64,000 nt of DNA from Thalassospiraceae bacterium LMO-SO8. Its GTDB lineage: Bacteria; Pseudomonadota; Alphaproteobacteria; Rhodospirillales; Casp-alpha2. Both the position numbers and the translations under genes were made by a program. Positions 17,552-26,288 of this stretch are shown piece after piece. Each line of letters begins with the position of its first letter. The stretch's first letter is position 1. The DNA is taken from the NCBI GenBank assembly GCA_031655335.1, contig CP134226.1, forward strand, positions 2,910,001 to 2,974,000, in the 5' to 3' direction. The notes under the pieces are model-generated. The model ran no database searches and was not told the origin of the DNA. It was given only the letters and a program-made list of their open reading frames with translations.

Positions 17552-20212
17552 TTAAAAATTCAGATAAATGTCCCGGGGTGTCGCAACGCAATTGGAAATT
17601 TCCAATGCCACGCGATCTGAAAGCCTCGAACGCCCCCGGATTCCGATGGTTTCCGCGATGGCGACCTCATAAGCCATTAAGCCGCCCAAGACTTCTTGCG
17701 CCGCGCGGGTGCGCCAAACCCGTTCCTTAGCGACAACAGCAAGTGCGCCTTGAACCTTTTCAGTAATCGCGGTGCGAGCGGTCGGGTCAGCACGCAAAAT
17801 CCGGCGCGTTTGAGTTAAGGCATTATCTATTTCCGTGGAACGGTGGACCAGGGCTGCCTGGCCATAGGCTGTTTTCAATCGATCTGTCAGATCGTCCGCG
17901 GGCATCACCTCGACATTATCTTTTAACTCTTGCAAAGCCATTTGGATGGACTCCAGCAGATCTCCGTCATTGATCGCCTGGATCGCTTCGACCACGGGGG
18001 CATGGGCCGCATCAACGGTTCGCCGATAACGAATACGTGCGTCATGGTGAGCTTTTAGCTTAGCCGCCATGTCGGTCCGCACATCTGTCCAATCTGCCGG
18101 AAGTCGGGCTGCTAGTTCGGCGCGTTCCTTTGTCAGAGCCTTTATGCGCTCTTCTGCCCGCTGGCCTTCCTCGGACGAGGCAGCCCTACTGGCCCAGGAA
18201 GCGATAGCCCGGTTTTGCTCGATCTTCTTATCGATCCGCCGAATATCGCGTTCGATCCGCCGCACCCTGTCGTGGACCGGCCGGTAGGTCTGCGCCGCCG
18301 TGTGTATCGCCGCAGCGGTTTCGGTGATTTGTTTCATCGTCGGAAACGCATTTTCTGCTTTCTCGAAGCTGCTTATTAGTTCGTTCTGAAGGGATGAAGG
18401 AAGTCCCTCCAGATTGATGTTCCGGGCTTTGCCGATGGCTTGCCTTATGGTCGTCCCGTTTGTTTGAAATTCGTCTCTGACAAACTCTTCCATGCAGTAC
18501 TGAAGCCGAGGATTGGTTGGCGGCGGTGAAGTCTCCGCCCCGAGCGAAACACGGGTCGGAAGATAGGTCACCAAGGTCGGATAGGCCGCAACCACACCAA
18601 GGACCAGCAACTGAATGGCGATAAAGGGCACAACGCCCTTGTAGATGTCGAGCGTACGGACGCCTTTCGGCGCGACCCCGCGCAAGTAGAAGAGTGCAAA
18701 ACCGAAGGGAGGCGTCAGAAACGAGGTCTGAATGTTCAGCGCGATCATAACACCGAACCAGACAGCGGCGACGTTTGCCGCGGGGTCGGTCAGCAGAATC
18801 GGCGCGATGATCGGGACGACAACCACGGTGATTTCCAGGAAGTCGAGGAAAAATCCGAGGACGAAAATGATGATCATAGAGACCGCGAACTGACCCCAAA
18901 ACCCGCCCGGCAGGCCACGCATAAAATCACGCACCAGGTCCTCGCCGCCGAACCCCCGGAATGCTGCTGTCAGCATGACCGCACCGATCAGGATGGCGAA
19001 CACCAATGAGGTCGTCTTGGTCGTGTCCTCCAACACACGCTTTAAGGTGCCGCCGGTTGCCCATGTGCGCCAGAGGCTCCAACCGAGGGCGATGGCGAGT
19101 GCGCTTGAGGCGACCGCGGCGAGCACAATGCCCACAATGTCCGCTGTGCCTTCGATCTTTCGTAGATTGACGTGGAAAAAGGCATTGATGATGCCGAGCG
19201 CAACCAGGGCAGAGATGGCCAGTAGGGTCGGCCAGAAGGCATCACGCTGACCTTCACGCAGGCGGTATCCAGCCATCATGGCCGCCCCGGCGGCACCGAC
19301 GGCACCGGCCTGATTGACCGTGGCGACACCGGTGATGATCGAACCAAGAACCAAAAGAATAAGGGTCAGGGGTGGGGCCAGGGCGATGAGCAGCGCCGCA
19401 ACGGCATTCTTGCCAGAGGTATCTGTATGCCTGTGCACCGGTGCCAGGTCTGGCCGCAGATAGGCCGCGACGAGGATATAGAGGACATAGAGGGCGATAA
19501 GGACCAATCCCGGCACGAGAGCGCCCATGAACATCTCGCCTGCGCTGACCGATGGCACATCGAACGGGCTCGGCATCAGCAGGTCACCTGTCACGGTTTT
19601 GTACAGGGCCCGCCGGGCGGCGTTGGCTTCGTTGACGGCGGTGGTCAGTTGGTGGACCAGGATTAGCAAGACGATGGATGGTGGGACGATCTGGCCCAGC
19701 GTGCCCGTGGCTGCGACAATGCCCGTCGCCATGGGCTTGGAATAGCGGTTCCGTAACATGGTCGGCAACGAAATCATGCCCATGGCGATTACCGTCGCGC
19801 CGATCACGCTGGTGGTTGCCGCCAGCAAAGCGCCGACCAGGACGACCGAGACGCCGAGCCCGCCACGCACCGTGCCAAACAGACGCGCCATGGCAACGAG
19901 AAGGTCTTCGGCGACGCGCGACTTTTCCAGCATCAGGCCCATGAAGATGAACAACGGCACGGCGATCAACACATCCGTCCCATCATTGTTATAAATTCCC
20001 CGAATGTTCATCGCTCCAGCGGACAGCCATTCGCTAGGGCCACCGCCGTGGATAAAGAATGCATCCGGGTTTCCGGTAACCGCCAGGCCGGCGAACGCGG
20101 CCAGGCCGACGGCGACGATCGCCGAACCCGGAATGGCAAATGCGACGGGAAAGCCCGAGCCGAGGGCGACGGCCAACATCACGACCAGTAGGACGAGGAA
20201 GAAGAGTTCCAT
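17552..20212 (-). CDS. TRAP transporter large permease with long C-terminal extension
   Basis: An 886-residue protein. Residues ~1-555 are a DctM-type TRAP large permease with >12 membrane segments, e.g. VPLFIFMGLMLEKSRVAEDL, MATGIVAATGTLGQIVPPS and LNIQTSFLTPPFGFALFYLR. Ordinary DctM proteins have ~430 residues; here membrane segments are inserted in the middle. A hydrophilic C-terminal region (~575-886) predicted as helical/coiled coil (IERDIRRIDKKIEQN...EERIKALTKERAELAA) is added. The extension faces an unknown partner. It follows the small permease by 2 bp. No DctP substrate-binding protein lies nearby, so the substrate cannot be told. Confidence 0.82.
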   Translation of the reverse strand: MELFFLVLLVVMLAVALGSGFPVAFAIPGSAIVAVGLAAFAGLAVTGNPDAFFIHGGGPSEWLSAGAMNIRGIYNNDGTDVLIAVPLFIFMGLMLEKSRVAEDLLVAMARLFGTVRGGLGVSVVLVGALLAATTSVIGATVIAMGMISLPTMLRNRYSKPMATGIVAATGTLGQIVPPSIVLLILVHQLTTAVNEANAARRALYKTVTGDLLMPSPFDVPSVSAGEMFMGALVPGLVLIALYVLYILVAAYLRPDLAPVHRHTDTSGKNAVAALLIALAPPLTLILLVLGSIITGVATVNQAGAVGAAGAAMMAGYRLREGQRDAFWPTLLAISALVALGIINAFFHVNLRKIEGTADIVGIVLAAVASSALAIALGWSLWRTWATGGTLKRVLEDTTKTTSLVFAILIGAVMLTAAFRGFGGEDLVRDFMRGLPGGFWGQFAVSMIIIFVLGFFLDFLEITVVVVPIIAPILLTDPAANVAAVWFGVMIALNIQTSFLTPPFGFALFYLRGVAPKGVRTLDIYKGVVPFIAIQLLVLGVVAAYPTLVTYLPTRVSLGAETSPPPTNPRLQYCMEEFVRDEFQTNGTTIRQAIGKARNINLEGLPSSLQNELISSFEKAENAFPTMKQITETAAAIHTAAQTYRPVHDRVRRIERDIRRIDKKIEQNRAIASWASRAASSEEGQRAEERIKALTKERAELAARLPADWTDVRTDMAAKLKAHHDARIRYRRTVDAAHAPVVEAIQAINDGDLLESIQMALQELKDNVEVMPADDLTDRLKTAYGQAALVHRSTEIDNALTQTRRILRADPTARTAITEKVQGALAVVAKERVWRTRAAQEVLGGLMAYEVAIAETIGIRGRSRLSDRVALEISNCVATPRDIYLNF

Positions 20213-20214
20213 CC

Positions 20215-21228
20215 TCAGCCCCCCCCAGCGCTGCCCGTTGGCGCGGGCTCTCCCAGCACGTCGGCCATCCCGCCGAACATCATGCTGACGAATTGAATGA
20301 TGAGCGTGACCGCAAACACCCCAACCAGTACGGTCATCAGGTAGAGGATGTACATGCCGTCGCCGACGCCTTCGATCTCGAAGGTTCGCAGGGCGCTGTT
20401 GAGGATGCCGGTGCGGCCTGCCGTGCCGACGCTCAGGATCAACCAGCAGAACGGCATACCGAGCACCAGGGCACCGATGGAGTTGACCAGCCCGCGGCAG
20501 CGGGGATTTGCTTCCGCGTAAAGCAGATCAATCCGCACATGGCCATCCTCATAAAGGGTGTAGGCGCAGCCCAGCATGAATAGGGCCGCGTACCAGAAGC
20601 GGACCAGATCGCCCATGTAGGTCTGTTCGTAGGAAAACTCGAAGCGGAACAGCACGATTAGTAGTTCGGCGACGACGATCATCAGGACCAGCCAAGGTAG
20701 CGCCAGGACCCGTGTGCGAAGCGCGATGGCGAGCCCGATTGCGACCAAGGGCATGTGTACATAGGCACCGCGCAATTCCGCGCGCCCCAGAGTATCTGCC
20801 AGCGGCGCGCCGACCAGGCCGATCAGGAGTTGCTCGCCCTTCAGAAAGGCAAGAGTGAAGTCTACCAGACCGATCAACAGAACGGCCCAGAACCCGGCGC
20901 GGATGAGCACGGCATTGAGCCCAAAGACCCGCTGGTGGTCGGTTCTAAGGCTGCGGTCCCTGGTGCGTGCGACATGGGCGGCGGCGGCCAGTACGGCGGC
21001 AGCGTAGATGGCCACCTGTAACCAGATGCGGGGGTCGTGGCCGCCAGTGGACGGGTTGGCCAAAATCCTGACGCCAGGCCATCCAAGCCAATTAGTCAGG
21101 AAATTATTGAATAGAAAGGCGGCAAGTACGCCGATGATGGCCCAACCAAAAATTCTCGTCAGGGCTATGGGGAAGTTCGGTATGGAAGCAAAGCCAGCAT
21201 TTCGTTTGTTCTGCTTAAGCTCCGGCAT
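20215..21228 (-). CDS. TRAP transporter small permease, enlarged
   Basis: A 337-residue membrane protein. The C-terminal ~200 residues match DctQ-type small permeases (RFWYAALFMLGCAYTLYEDGHVRIDLL is typical). The N-terminal ~130 residues add further membrane segments, making it about twice the usual size (160-200). AAGGGGGC precedes the ATG. It sits 9 bp downstream of lspA and directly upstream of the large permease, so lspA and the TRAP genes may be co-transcribed. Confidence 0.82.
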   Translation of the reverse strand: MPELKQNKRNAGFASIPNFPIALTRIFGWAIIGVLAAFLFNNFLTNWLGWPGVRILANPSTGGHDPRIWLQVAIYAAAVLAAAAHVARTRDRSLRTDHQRVFGLNAVLIRAGFWAVLLIGLVDFTLAFLKGEQLLIGLVGAPLADTLGRAELRGAYVHMPLVAIGLAIALRTRVLALPWLVLMIVVAELLIVLFRFEFSYEQTYMGDLVRFWYAALFMLGCAYTLYEDGHVRIDLLYAEANPRCRGLVNSIGALVLGMPFCWLILSVGTAGRTGILNSALRTFEIEGVGDGMYILYLMTVLVGVFAVTLIIQFVSMMFGGMADVLGEPAPTGSAGGG

Positions 21229-21237
21229 GATGCCCCC

Positions 21238-21777
21238 TTAACCCTTATTTTTCGTGCCATTCAGGAACGTCGACGTCAAAATCAAAAACGCGCCGATGAA
21301 TATGAAAGCATCGGCAGCGTTGAAAGCAGGCCAGTGCAGTCCTTGCCAATGAAAATCGAGGAAATCGGTTACAGCACCTAGTCGCCAACGATCGATGATG
21401 TTGCCGAGTGCTCCGCCCGCAACCAGGGCCAGTCCTCTGCGCTCTCCCGGCAAGCGGGATCTTAATGCCCAGGTCATCAGCAGACTGGCGATCGCAAGGG
21501 AGAGAAGAGCCAGTGTTCCTGGTCGGGAGGCAAAAAAATCCTGGAACATGCCGAAACTTACGCCGGTGTTGAAGGTCAACATCAGGTTAAAAAAAGAGGT
21601 CACCTCGATCACTCTCGGCGGGTCCATCACTCTGGTAAGGATGATCCACTTAGTCACCTGGTCGCCAGCCGTCGCCCCTGCCGCCAGGAAAAACGGTGAA
21701 AGTGTATGCAAGCCGGTCTGCCGGCAGCGATTACCGAAGATTAGTCTGGGCAATGTCGTGCCAATCCATTTCTTCAC
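21238..21777 (-). CDS. lspA: Lipoprotein signal peptidase (LspA), island copy
   Basis: A 179-residue aspartic protease of the inner membrane that cleaves lipoprotein signal peptides. Four membrane segments and both catalytic-Asp motifs are present: GGALGNIIDR and FNAADAFIFIG, plus the N-terminal AGDQVTKWII. The start is GTG at 21777 with GGGAGGTAAGGA upstream. LspA homologues occur with lead/zinc/cadmium exporters (as in pbr clusters), and here a CDF exporter gene lies upstream. A housekeeping lspA probably exists elsewhere; that is inference. Confidence 0.9.
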   Translation of the reverse strand: MKKWIGTTLPRLIFGNRCRQTGLHTLSPFFLAAGATAGDQVTKWIILTRVMDPPRVIEVTSFFNLMLTFNTGVSFGMFQDFFASRPGTLALLSLAIASLLMTWALRSRLPGERRGLALVAGGALGNIIDRWRLGAVTDFLDFHWQGLHWPAFNAADAFIFIGAFLILTSTFLNGTKNKG

Positions 21778-22012
21778 TCCTTACCTCCCGGCCATCGTTG
21801 TCTCTAATTTACAATCGATATGGCCGATGCCTTTTGACGCTTCTGGAGGACTGATCGAATCGTAAAAAAAGACGGTGCAGAACGCCTCCCCCGAGCTTTT
21901 TCATTTAAAGCACCTCTGTTCAGCGCCTGCGCCACCAACAGGAAAACCAACGGCTTCGATACGCACCTCGTCAATTCGAAATCTAACCAGTGCGCATATA
22001 GCAACTTCAAAG

Positions 22013-22711
22013 CTATCCAGCCTCCTGTTTGGTATCTCTCCTTTGGCACTCGTCGATATTCTTATTCTCATGTTTTCCAAGTGCCGTTTGGCCGGCCTGC
22101 GTGCTGGTCCACTCCGATCTTGCCTGAAGGACAATCTGCGTTGCCGACCAAAGAAACAGCCCGGCCATGAGGGCGGCGACGATAAGGTCGGGCCATGCAG
22201 TGCCGGTAAACCAGACACCTGCCGCTGCCAACATAACAGCCACGTTTCCGATGGCATCGTTTCGGCTGCAAAGCCAGACAGAGCGGACATTCGCATCCCC
22301 GTCTTTAAATCGCCTCAAAAAGAGGACACTGATAATATTGGCGGCCAGCGCCATGAAACCGATTGCGCCCATGATTGTCGCCGAAGGCATACCCAGAATT
22401 AGGACCTGATATGCTGTTGAGCCGAACACCCAAAGCCCCATAGCGCCGAGACTGAACCCTTTCGCGAGCGCTGCCATTGCCCGAATTCTGAGAGACATGC
22501 CGATGACAAATAAGCTGATTGCATAGGTTACGGTGTCACCAAGAAAGTCGAGCGCATCTGCTTGCAAGGCTTTCGACCCAGCAAAAGCGCCCGCGGCCAT
22601 TTCGACGAAGAACATTGAGCCGTTAATCGCGATAACAACCCATAGCGCACGTTTGAAATCCTTTGAAACTCCATCGAATTTGGCAGTATCTCCGCAACAA
22701 TTGGCACTCAT
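22013..22711 (-). CDS. Cation diffusion facilitator metal exporter, short form
   Basis: A 232-residue inner-membrane exporter for divalent metals. Six membrane segments with CDF metal-site motifs in helix II (ALQADALDFLGDTVTYA) and helix V (SRNDAIGNVAVMLAA). The usual cytoplasmic C-terminal domain (~80 residues) is missing, leaving a short charged tail, as in the DmeF-less compact CDFs seen beside cadR/pbrR genes. Divergent from the MerR gene at 22830 with the operator between them. Zn, Cd or Pb are the likely substrates. Confidence 0.86.
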   Translation of the reverse strand: MSANCCGDTAKFDGVSKDFKRALWVVIAINGSMFFVEMAAGAFAGSKALQADALDFLGDTVTYAISLFVIGMSLRIRAMAALAKGFSLGAMGLWVFGSTAYQVLILGMPSATIMGAIGFMALAANIISVLFLRRFKDGDANVRSVWLCSRNDAIGNVAVMLAAAGVWFTGTAWPDLIVAALMAGLFLWSATQIVLQARSEWTSTQAGQTALGKHENKNIDECQRRDTKQEAG

Positions 22712-22796
22712 ATGGATCGGCTCCTTTAATCCGTGGTGGGCACGTTCATTGAAACTGTCCGCCGCTTTGCATTCGTCGATCCGCAGATGCTACAAT

Positions 22797-22811
22797 CTAC
22801 AATCGTTGTAG
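22797..22811. promoter_or_regulatory. Operator dyad between CDF exporter and MerR genes
   Basis: The sequence ctacaatcgttgtag is an inverted repeat (ctacaa / ttgtag, 3-bp centre), partly repeated just upstream (ctacaat at 22790-22796). It lies 19 bp before the merR start and 86 bp before the CDF start. Position and symmetry suggest the binding site of the adjacent MerR protein. No convincing TTGACC -35 was found, so the promoter layout is uncertain. Confidence 0.6.
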
Positions 22812-22829
22812 GAGCAATAGGAAAAACTG

Positions 22830-23267
22830 ATGACCGTTGAAAGCACCTCCATTGGGGAATTGGCTGAGCGTGCCGGATGTACGGTCCAGATCATCCGCCA
22901 TTACGAGAAAATCGGACTGTTGCCGGAGCCAAGACGGACCAGGGGCAACCGTCGCATCTACTCCGAAGATCAAGCATCTCGGCTGGTTTTCATTCGTCAT
23001 TGCCGACAACTGGGGTTCAGTTTGGACAATATCCGCCAATTGCTGTCGTTCTGCGGTCAGTCCAATCAGTCATGCGCGCAAGTAGACATCATCGCTCGCA
23101 AACACCTCGGTCACGTTCAGGAACGACTCGCGCGCCTTCGGTCTATGGAGCGTGAACTCAAGCGCATGATCAACCAGTGTAGCGGCGGCAAGGTGGCGGA
23201 ATGCAAAATCATCGAGGTCTTGGCCGATCACTCGAAGTGTTTGAGCGATGACCATTCATCTGCCTGA
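22830..23267 (+). CDS. MerR-family regulator, CadR/PbrR-like
   Basis: A 145-residue metal sensor. HTH at ~6-75 (IGELAERAGCTVQIIRHYEK), dimerisation helix, Cys82 (SCAQVD), and the metal loop NQCSGGKVAECKII with Cys117 and Cys125. The C-terminal tail carries further His and Cys (DHSKCLSDDH), a trait of the Cd/Pb/Zn-sensing branch. The conserved Cys82 separates it from the Cu(I)-sensing CueR group. It probably activates the divergent CDF gene and perhaps lspA. Confidence 0.86.
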   Translation: MTVESTSIGELAERAGCTVQIIRHYEKIGLLPEPRRTRGNRRIYSEDQASRLVFIRHCRQLGFSLDNIRQLLSFCGQSNQSCAQVDIIARKHLGHVQERLARLRSMERELKRMINQCSGGKVAECKIIEVLADHSKCLSDDHSSA

Positions 23268-23429
23268 TTTTACCGTGTTTTCTGTTAGAAACGCCTTCGT
23301 GTGACATTTCTGCCCAGCTACACGAAAGTGTCGCGCGATCGAAGGTCAGGAGCGTGTATTCGTACGCTTTAAAGCACCAAATAGCTGTACTAGGTGGCTG
23401 TTCTTGAAGTGACCAATTAACGGCTAGGT

Positions 23430-23888
23430 TCACTTTAGCTTGCGCCAAACGGGTTCCACACAGGTCTGCCAGGACCAAAATTTTACCATGGCGATATAAT
23501 TGAATGATGCGGACCAAGCAATCAGCAACAGGCCGTTCAGGGTCTCGATTCCTGTGATGAAGCGCAAGTGATCCGACGGCACGATGTCGCCCATGCCGAG
23601 GGAGGTATAGGCGACAATCGAGAAATAAAAATAGTCCAACGGCCCAACGATCTGAAGGCCGTCTAGACTGCCGATCTCAAGCGTTCGTTCTCCGAAGGCA
23701 TAGGCCGCTGCATATAGGGCGACTTCAACGACATGGGCGAAGAGCGTCAGCAGCCAAATGATCAGAATCCGCTGCTCCGCCGTCATCGCAATGTTCGACA
23801 TCCCGCCGGACAGCCATCGAAAGACGGCGTAATGCAGGAGGAAAGTCGTGATGACCAGAAAAAACGATATGCTCACTGCGGCGCCCAT
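23430..23888 (-). CDS. Two-helix K+ channel-like membrane protein
   Basis: A 152-residue membrane protein with three to four hydrophobic segments and an Ion_trans_2 pore region: YFSIVAYTSLGMGDIVPSD, where TSLGMGD takes the place of the T-x-G-Y-G-D selectivity filter. The start at 23888 has GGGGAGG five bases upstream; a start at 23942 lacks this. It follows the gene at 23961 by 72 bp and probably shares its CueR-type promoter. No regulatory (TrkA or cyclic-nucleotide) domain is attached. Confidence 0.72.
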   Translation of the reverse strand: MGAAVSISFFLVITTFLLHYAVFRWLSGGMSNIAMTAEQRILIIWLLTLFAHVVEVALYAAAYAFGERTLEIGSLDGLQIVGPLDYFYFSIVAYTSLGMGDIVPSDHLRFITGIETLNGLLLIAWSASFNYIAMVKFWSWQTCVEPVWRKLK

Positions 23889-23960
23889 CCGAACCTCCCC
23901 TCGTTCTGTGTTCGCAGAGAACTCCACTGTTGCCTTGGGCATCGTAGAGCTGACATCTCT

Positions 23961-24347
23961 TTAGGACTCTATCAGCTTCATGTCTTCTCTAGTTCCAAGA
24001 ACCGTCATGGCCCGACCAGGGTCGATCATCGAAATGAAGACCGAACGTTCATAGGCGTCGGTGACAAGGGAGGCTTGCCGCAGGAGCTCTTCCTGGCGTT
24101 GCCGATAGCGGTCAAGGCCCTGAGTATCTTCCAATATTTGATTTACGATTTCCGGGTCTCTGACGAACGTCGCGAACTGCGGCCGACGCTCCGGTCCCTC
24201 GATGCCCCTCGCCTCACTTTCCAGAAGATCAAGGCGATCCGCCTGATCTGCGGCCAGAGGCGCTGCTGGGACAACCGCAGCCTCTGTCCCGACCGTTGGG
24301 ATGGGCGGAATAAGGCCGGAGTAGAAATCTGTCTGGATGCCGATCAT
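23961..24347 (-). CDS. Hypothetical protein under a CueR-type promoter
   Basis: A ~128-residue soluble protein with no signal peptide or membrane segment. N-terminus is Pro-rich (SGLIPPIPTVGTEAAVVPAA), then a charged helical region and TAYERSVFISMIDPGRAMTVLG. No family recognised. ATG at 24347 is chosen with GGAG 8 bases upstream; a GTG nine bases earlier is possible. It is the first gene after the promoter at 24387-24417 and precedes the K+ channel-like gene. Confidence 0.55.
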   Translation of the reverse strand: MIGIQTDFYSGLIPPIPTVGTEAAVVPAAPLAADQADRLDLLESEARGIEGPERRPQFATFVRDPEIVNQILEDTQGLDRYRQRQEELLRQASLVTDAYERSVFISMIDPGRAMTVLGTREDMKLIES

Positions 24348-24386
24348 CGAAGTCACTCCATTCCATTGGATTCTCCGATGGTTGCC

Positions 24387-24417
24387 AACATAGGGCCTCC
24401 AGTCACCGGAGGGTCAA
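24387..24417 (-). promoter_or_regulatory. CueR/HmrR-type promoter
   Basis: On the minus strand: TTGACC (24417-24412), a 19-bp spacer containing CTCCGGTGACTGGAG, then TATGTT as -10. It reads toward the genes at 23961 and 23430, ~40 bp from the first start. The dyad sits at the same offset as in E. coli copA (CueR). Confidence 0.78.
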
Positions 24418-24531
24418 GGATAAGATTGGAGAGAATGATGGAAGATTAATCGATCAGGGCAGCATGACGAGCAAACACGGACGAACGCTGCGTTTGCGAG
24501 CCGAAGGGATTGAGATGAGGCGGAATCAAAT

Positions 24532-25476
24532 TTAGTTGGCAGACGACGATGTGGCCTGGTCTTTGTTGAGAGAAACCGAATCACCTGACTTGTTTACCAA
24601 AGTCACGCCGACGATCGTCAACGGGATGCCGATAAAATGCGCCCACCCGAACGGCTCGTCGAAGAAGGTCATGCCGAGCAGGATGCCGAACACCGGCACG
24701 AGAAAGGCGAAGGCGTTTGCCCGGTTGAGCGGGATGTGTTCGAGCGCCGAAAACCAGAGGTAATAGGCAAGAGCGGTGCCGAAAATACTAAGGCCAAGCA
24801 AAGAGGCTACGAACGAAGGAGTCCATTGTACTTTCCAGGGATCTTCTAAGGACCAGGCAGCCGCGGCCAGAGGAACGCTTCCGATAAGCGTTTGCAGGCC
24901 CATCGCCATCAGTACATCAATCTTGCCGGCGATCTTCTTGATCAAGACGTTGCTGATCGTGATCCCGAATGCCGCCAGCAAAATGTAGGCGATGCCGAGC
25001 GCGTAGGTTTCCCCGCCAGTTGAAAAGAACTGCGGGACAGCGATCACCACGATCCCAACAAAACCCAACAGCAATCCGAGCTTCCCTCGAAACGATACAG
25101 TTTCACCCAGCATGAGCGCGGCGAGAAACGCCGCCATGAGCGGCTGCGTATTGGCGATAACCGTTGCGACACCCGGCGTCACGAATTCGGCGGCATGGAA
25201 CATGCCGAGGAACCCAAGACTCGTTGCGCCCAGGCCGATAAAGGTGATGATGGCCCAATCCCTTCCGGTGTCGGGAAGAGGGCGGCGAAGTGCGGCCGCG
25301 AGGATCATGAGCGCTGCGCCCGCGATAACCGCGCGCAAGGCTGCGAAGGTCAAATGCGGCGAGAACCCGATCCCGGCCGTGATGAGCGGAAAGCACGACG
25401 CCCAAAGCACCATCACCACGAGAATCTGCAGCGTCGAAATGCGCGAGACGGAAGATTTCGGTTGGTCGGAATCCAT
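24532..25476 (-). CDS. DMT-superfamily (EamA) exporter
   Basis: A 314-residue inner-membrane protein with ten predicted helices and two EamA repeats (~15-145 and ~165-295), e.g. LGATSLGFLGMFHAAEFVTPG and LEHIPLNRANAFAFLVPVFGI. EamA proteins export amino acids, metabolites or drugs; the substrate is not predictable. A solitary gene on the minus strand, divergent from the pair at 25535/26289. Confidence 0.85.
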   Translation of the reverse strand: MDSDQPKSSVSRISTLQILVVMVLWASCFPLITAGIGFSPHLTFAALRAVIAGAALMILAAALRRPLPDTGRDWAIITFIGLGATSLGFLGMFHAAEFVTPGVATVIANTQPLMAAFLAALMLGETVSFRGKLGLLLGFVGIVVIAVPQFFSTGGETYALGIAYILLAAFGITISNVLIKKIAGKIDVLMAMGLQTLIGSVPLAAAAWSLEDPWKVQWTPSFVASLLGLSIFGTALAYYLWFSALEHIPLNRANAFAFLVPVFGILLGMTFFDEPFGWAHFIGIPLTIVGVTLVNKSGDSVSLNKDQATSSSAN

Positions 25477-25534
25477 TTAATGCGCTACCTCGATTTTATC
25501 GTGTTCCAGGAGGTGTAGCAGAAGGAGGCATGTC

Positions 25535-26245
25535 ATGCATGAGCTGGTGCCGGAAAAATTCGTGTGGTTTGTCTGGGCGTCCGCATTCCTTGTTCCGTGG
25601 ATGGTGGCTTTTGGCGCGTTCCCGGCCCATCGCAGAGTAATTCTTTGGGCGAGCCTGTTTACGACACCGTTCGGTTTGACGGAGCCCTTGTTCGTGCCTG
25701 AGTATTGGAACCCACCCAGTCTCTTCGATCTCGCGCAACGGACGGGGTTCGATATCGAAAGCCTCATTTTCTGCTTTGGCATCGGCGGGGTCGGCGCGGT
25801 TTCGTACAACATCCTGACGGGAAAAAGTCACGGACGAATGAGTTCGATGGCGCGCCGGCTCGCAAGTCATCGGTTTCATTTTTGGGCCGTGGCGACGCCG
25901 TTCCTTGTGTTCCCTGTCCTCTATCTGATGGAGTGGAACCCCATCTATCCGGCGATCGTCGCCATGGCATTGGGCGCCGTTTCGACGATGCTCTGTCGAC
26001 GCGACCTGATTTCCAAAACTTGGGTCGGAGGCGTGTTGTTCCTTGTCTATTACCTAGTCTTTCTTGCCGGACTGGAGTGGCTGTCACCTGGTTACATCGG
26101 CAAGGTTTGGAATCTTGAGTCACTGTCCGGAATATTGATTTACGGCATGCCCATTGAGGAGCTTCTTTTCGCCGTCATGTTCGGCGCCTATTGGTCCGGG
26201 GTCTATGAGCATTTCACATGGCGGCGCGTGACAGATATACATTGA
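25535..26245 (+). CDS. Lycopene-cyclase-domain-like membrane protein
   Basis: A 236-residue protein with about seven membrane helices. The C-terminal motif YGMPIEELLFAVMFGAYWSG matches the P-x-E-E-x-x-F motif of CrtYc/CrtYd-type lycopene cyclases, and RRVILWASLFTTPFGLTEPL the N-terminal repeat. No other carotenoid genes are nearby, so the name marks a domain family only. AGGAGG lies upstream of the ATG. Confidence 0.65.
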   Translation: MHELVPEKFVWFVWASAFLVPWMVAFGAFPAHRRVILWASLFTTPFGLTEPLFVPEYWNPPSLFDLAQRTGFDIESLIFCFGIGGVGAVSYNILTGKSHGRMSSMARRLASHRFHFWAVATPFLVFPVLYLMEWNPIYPAIVAMALGAVSTMLCRRDLISKTWVGGVLFLVYYLVFLAGLEWLSPGYIGKVWNLESLSGILIYGMPIEELLFAVMFGAYWSGVYEHFTWRRVTDIH

Positions 26246-26288
26246 GGACTGAACTTATGAGCATGATCTGAAATGGCCCGCGCGAGAG

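Noticed and set aside
17552-18530. C-terminal part of the TRAP large permease as a separate downstream gene fused by error
   Set aside because: The frame is open without interruption and no internal start with a ribosome site was evident; a true fusion is simpler.
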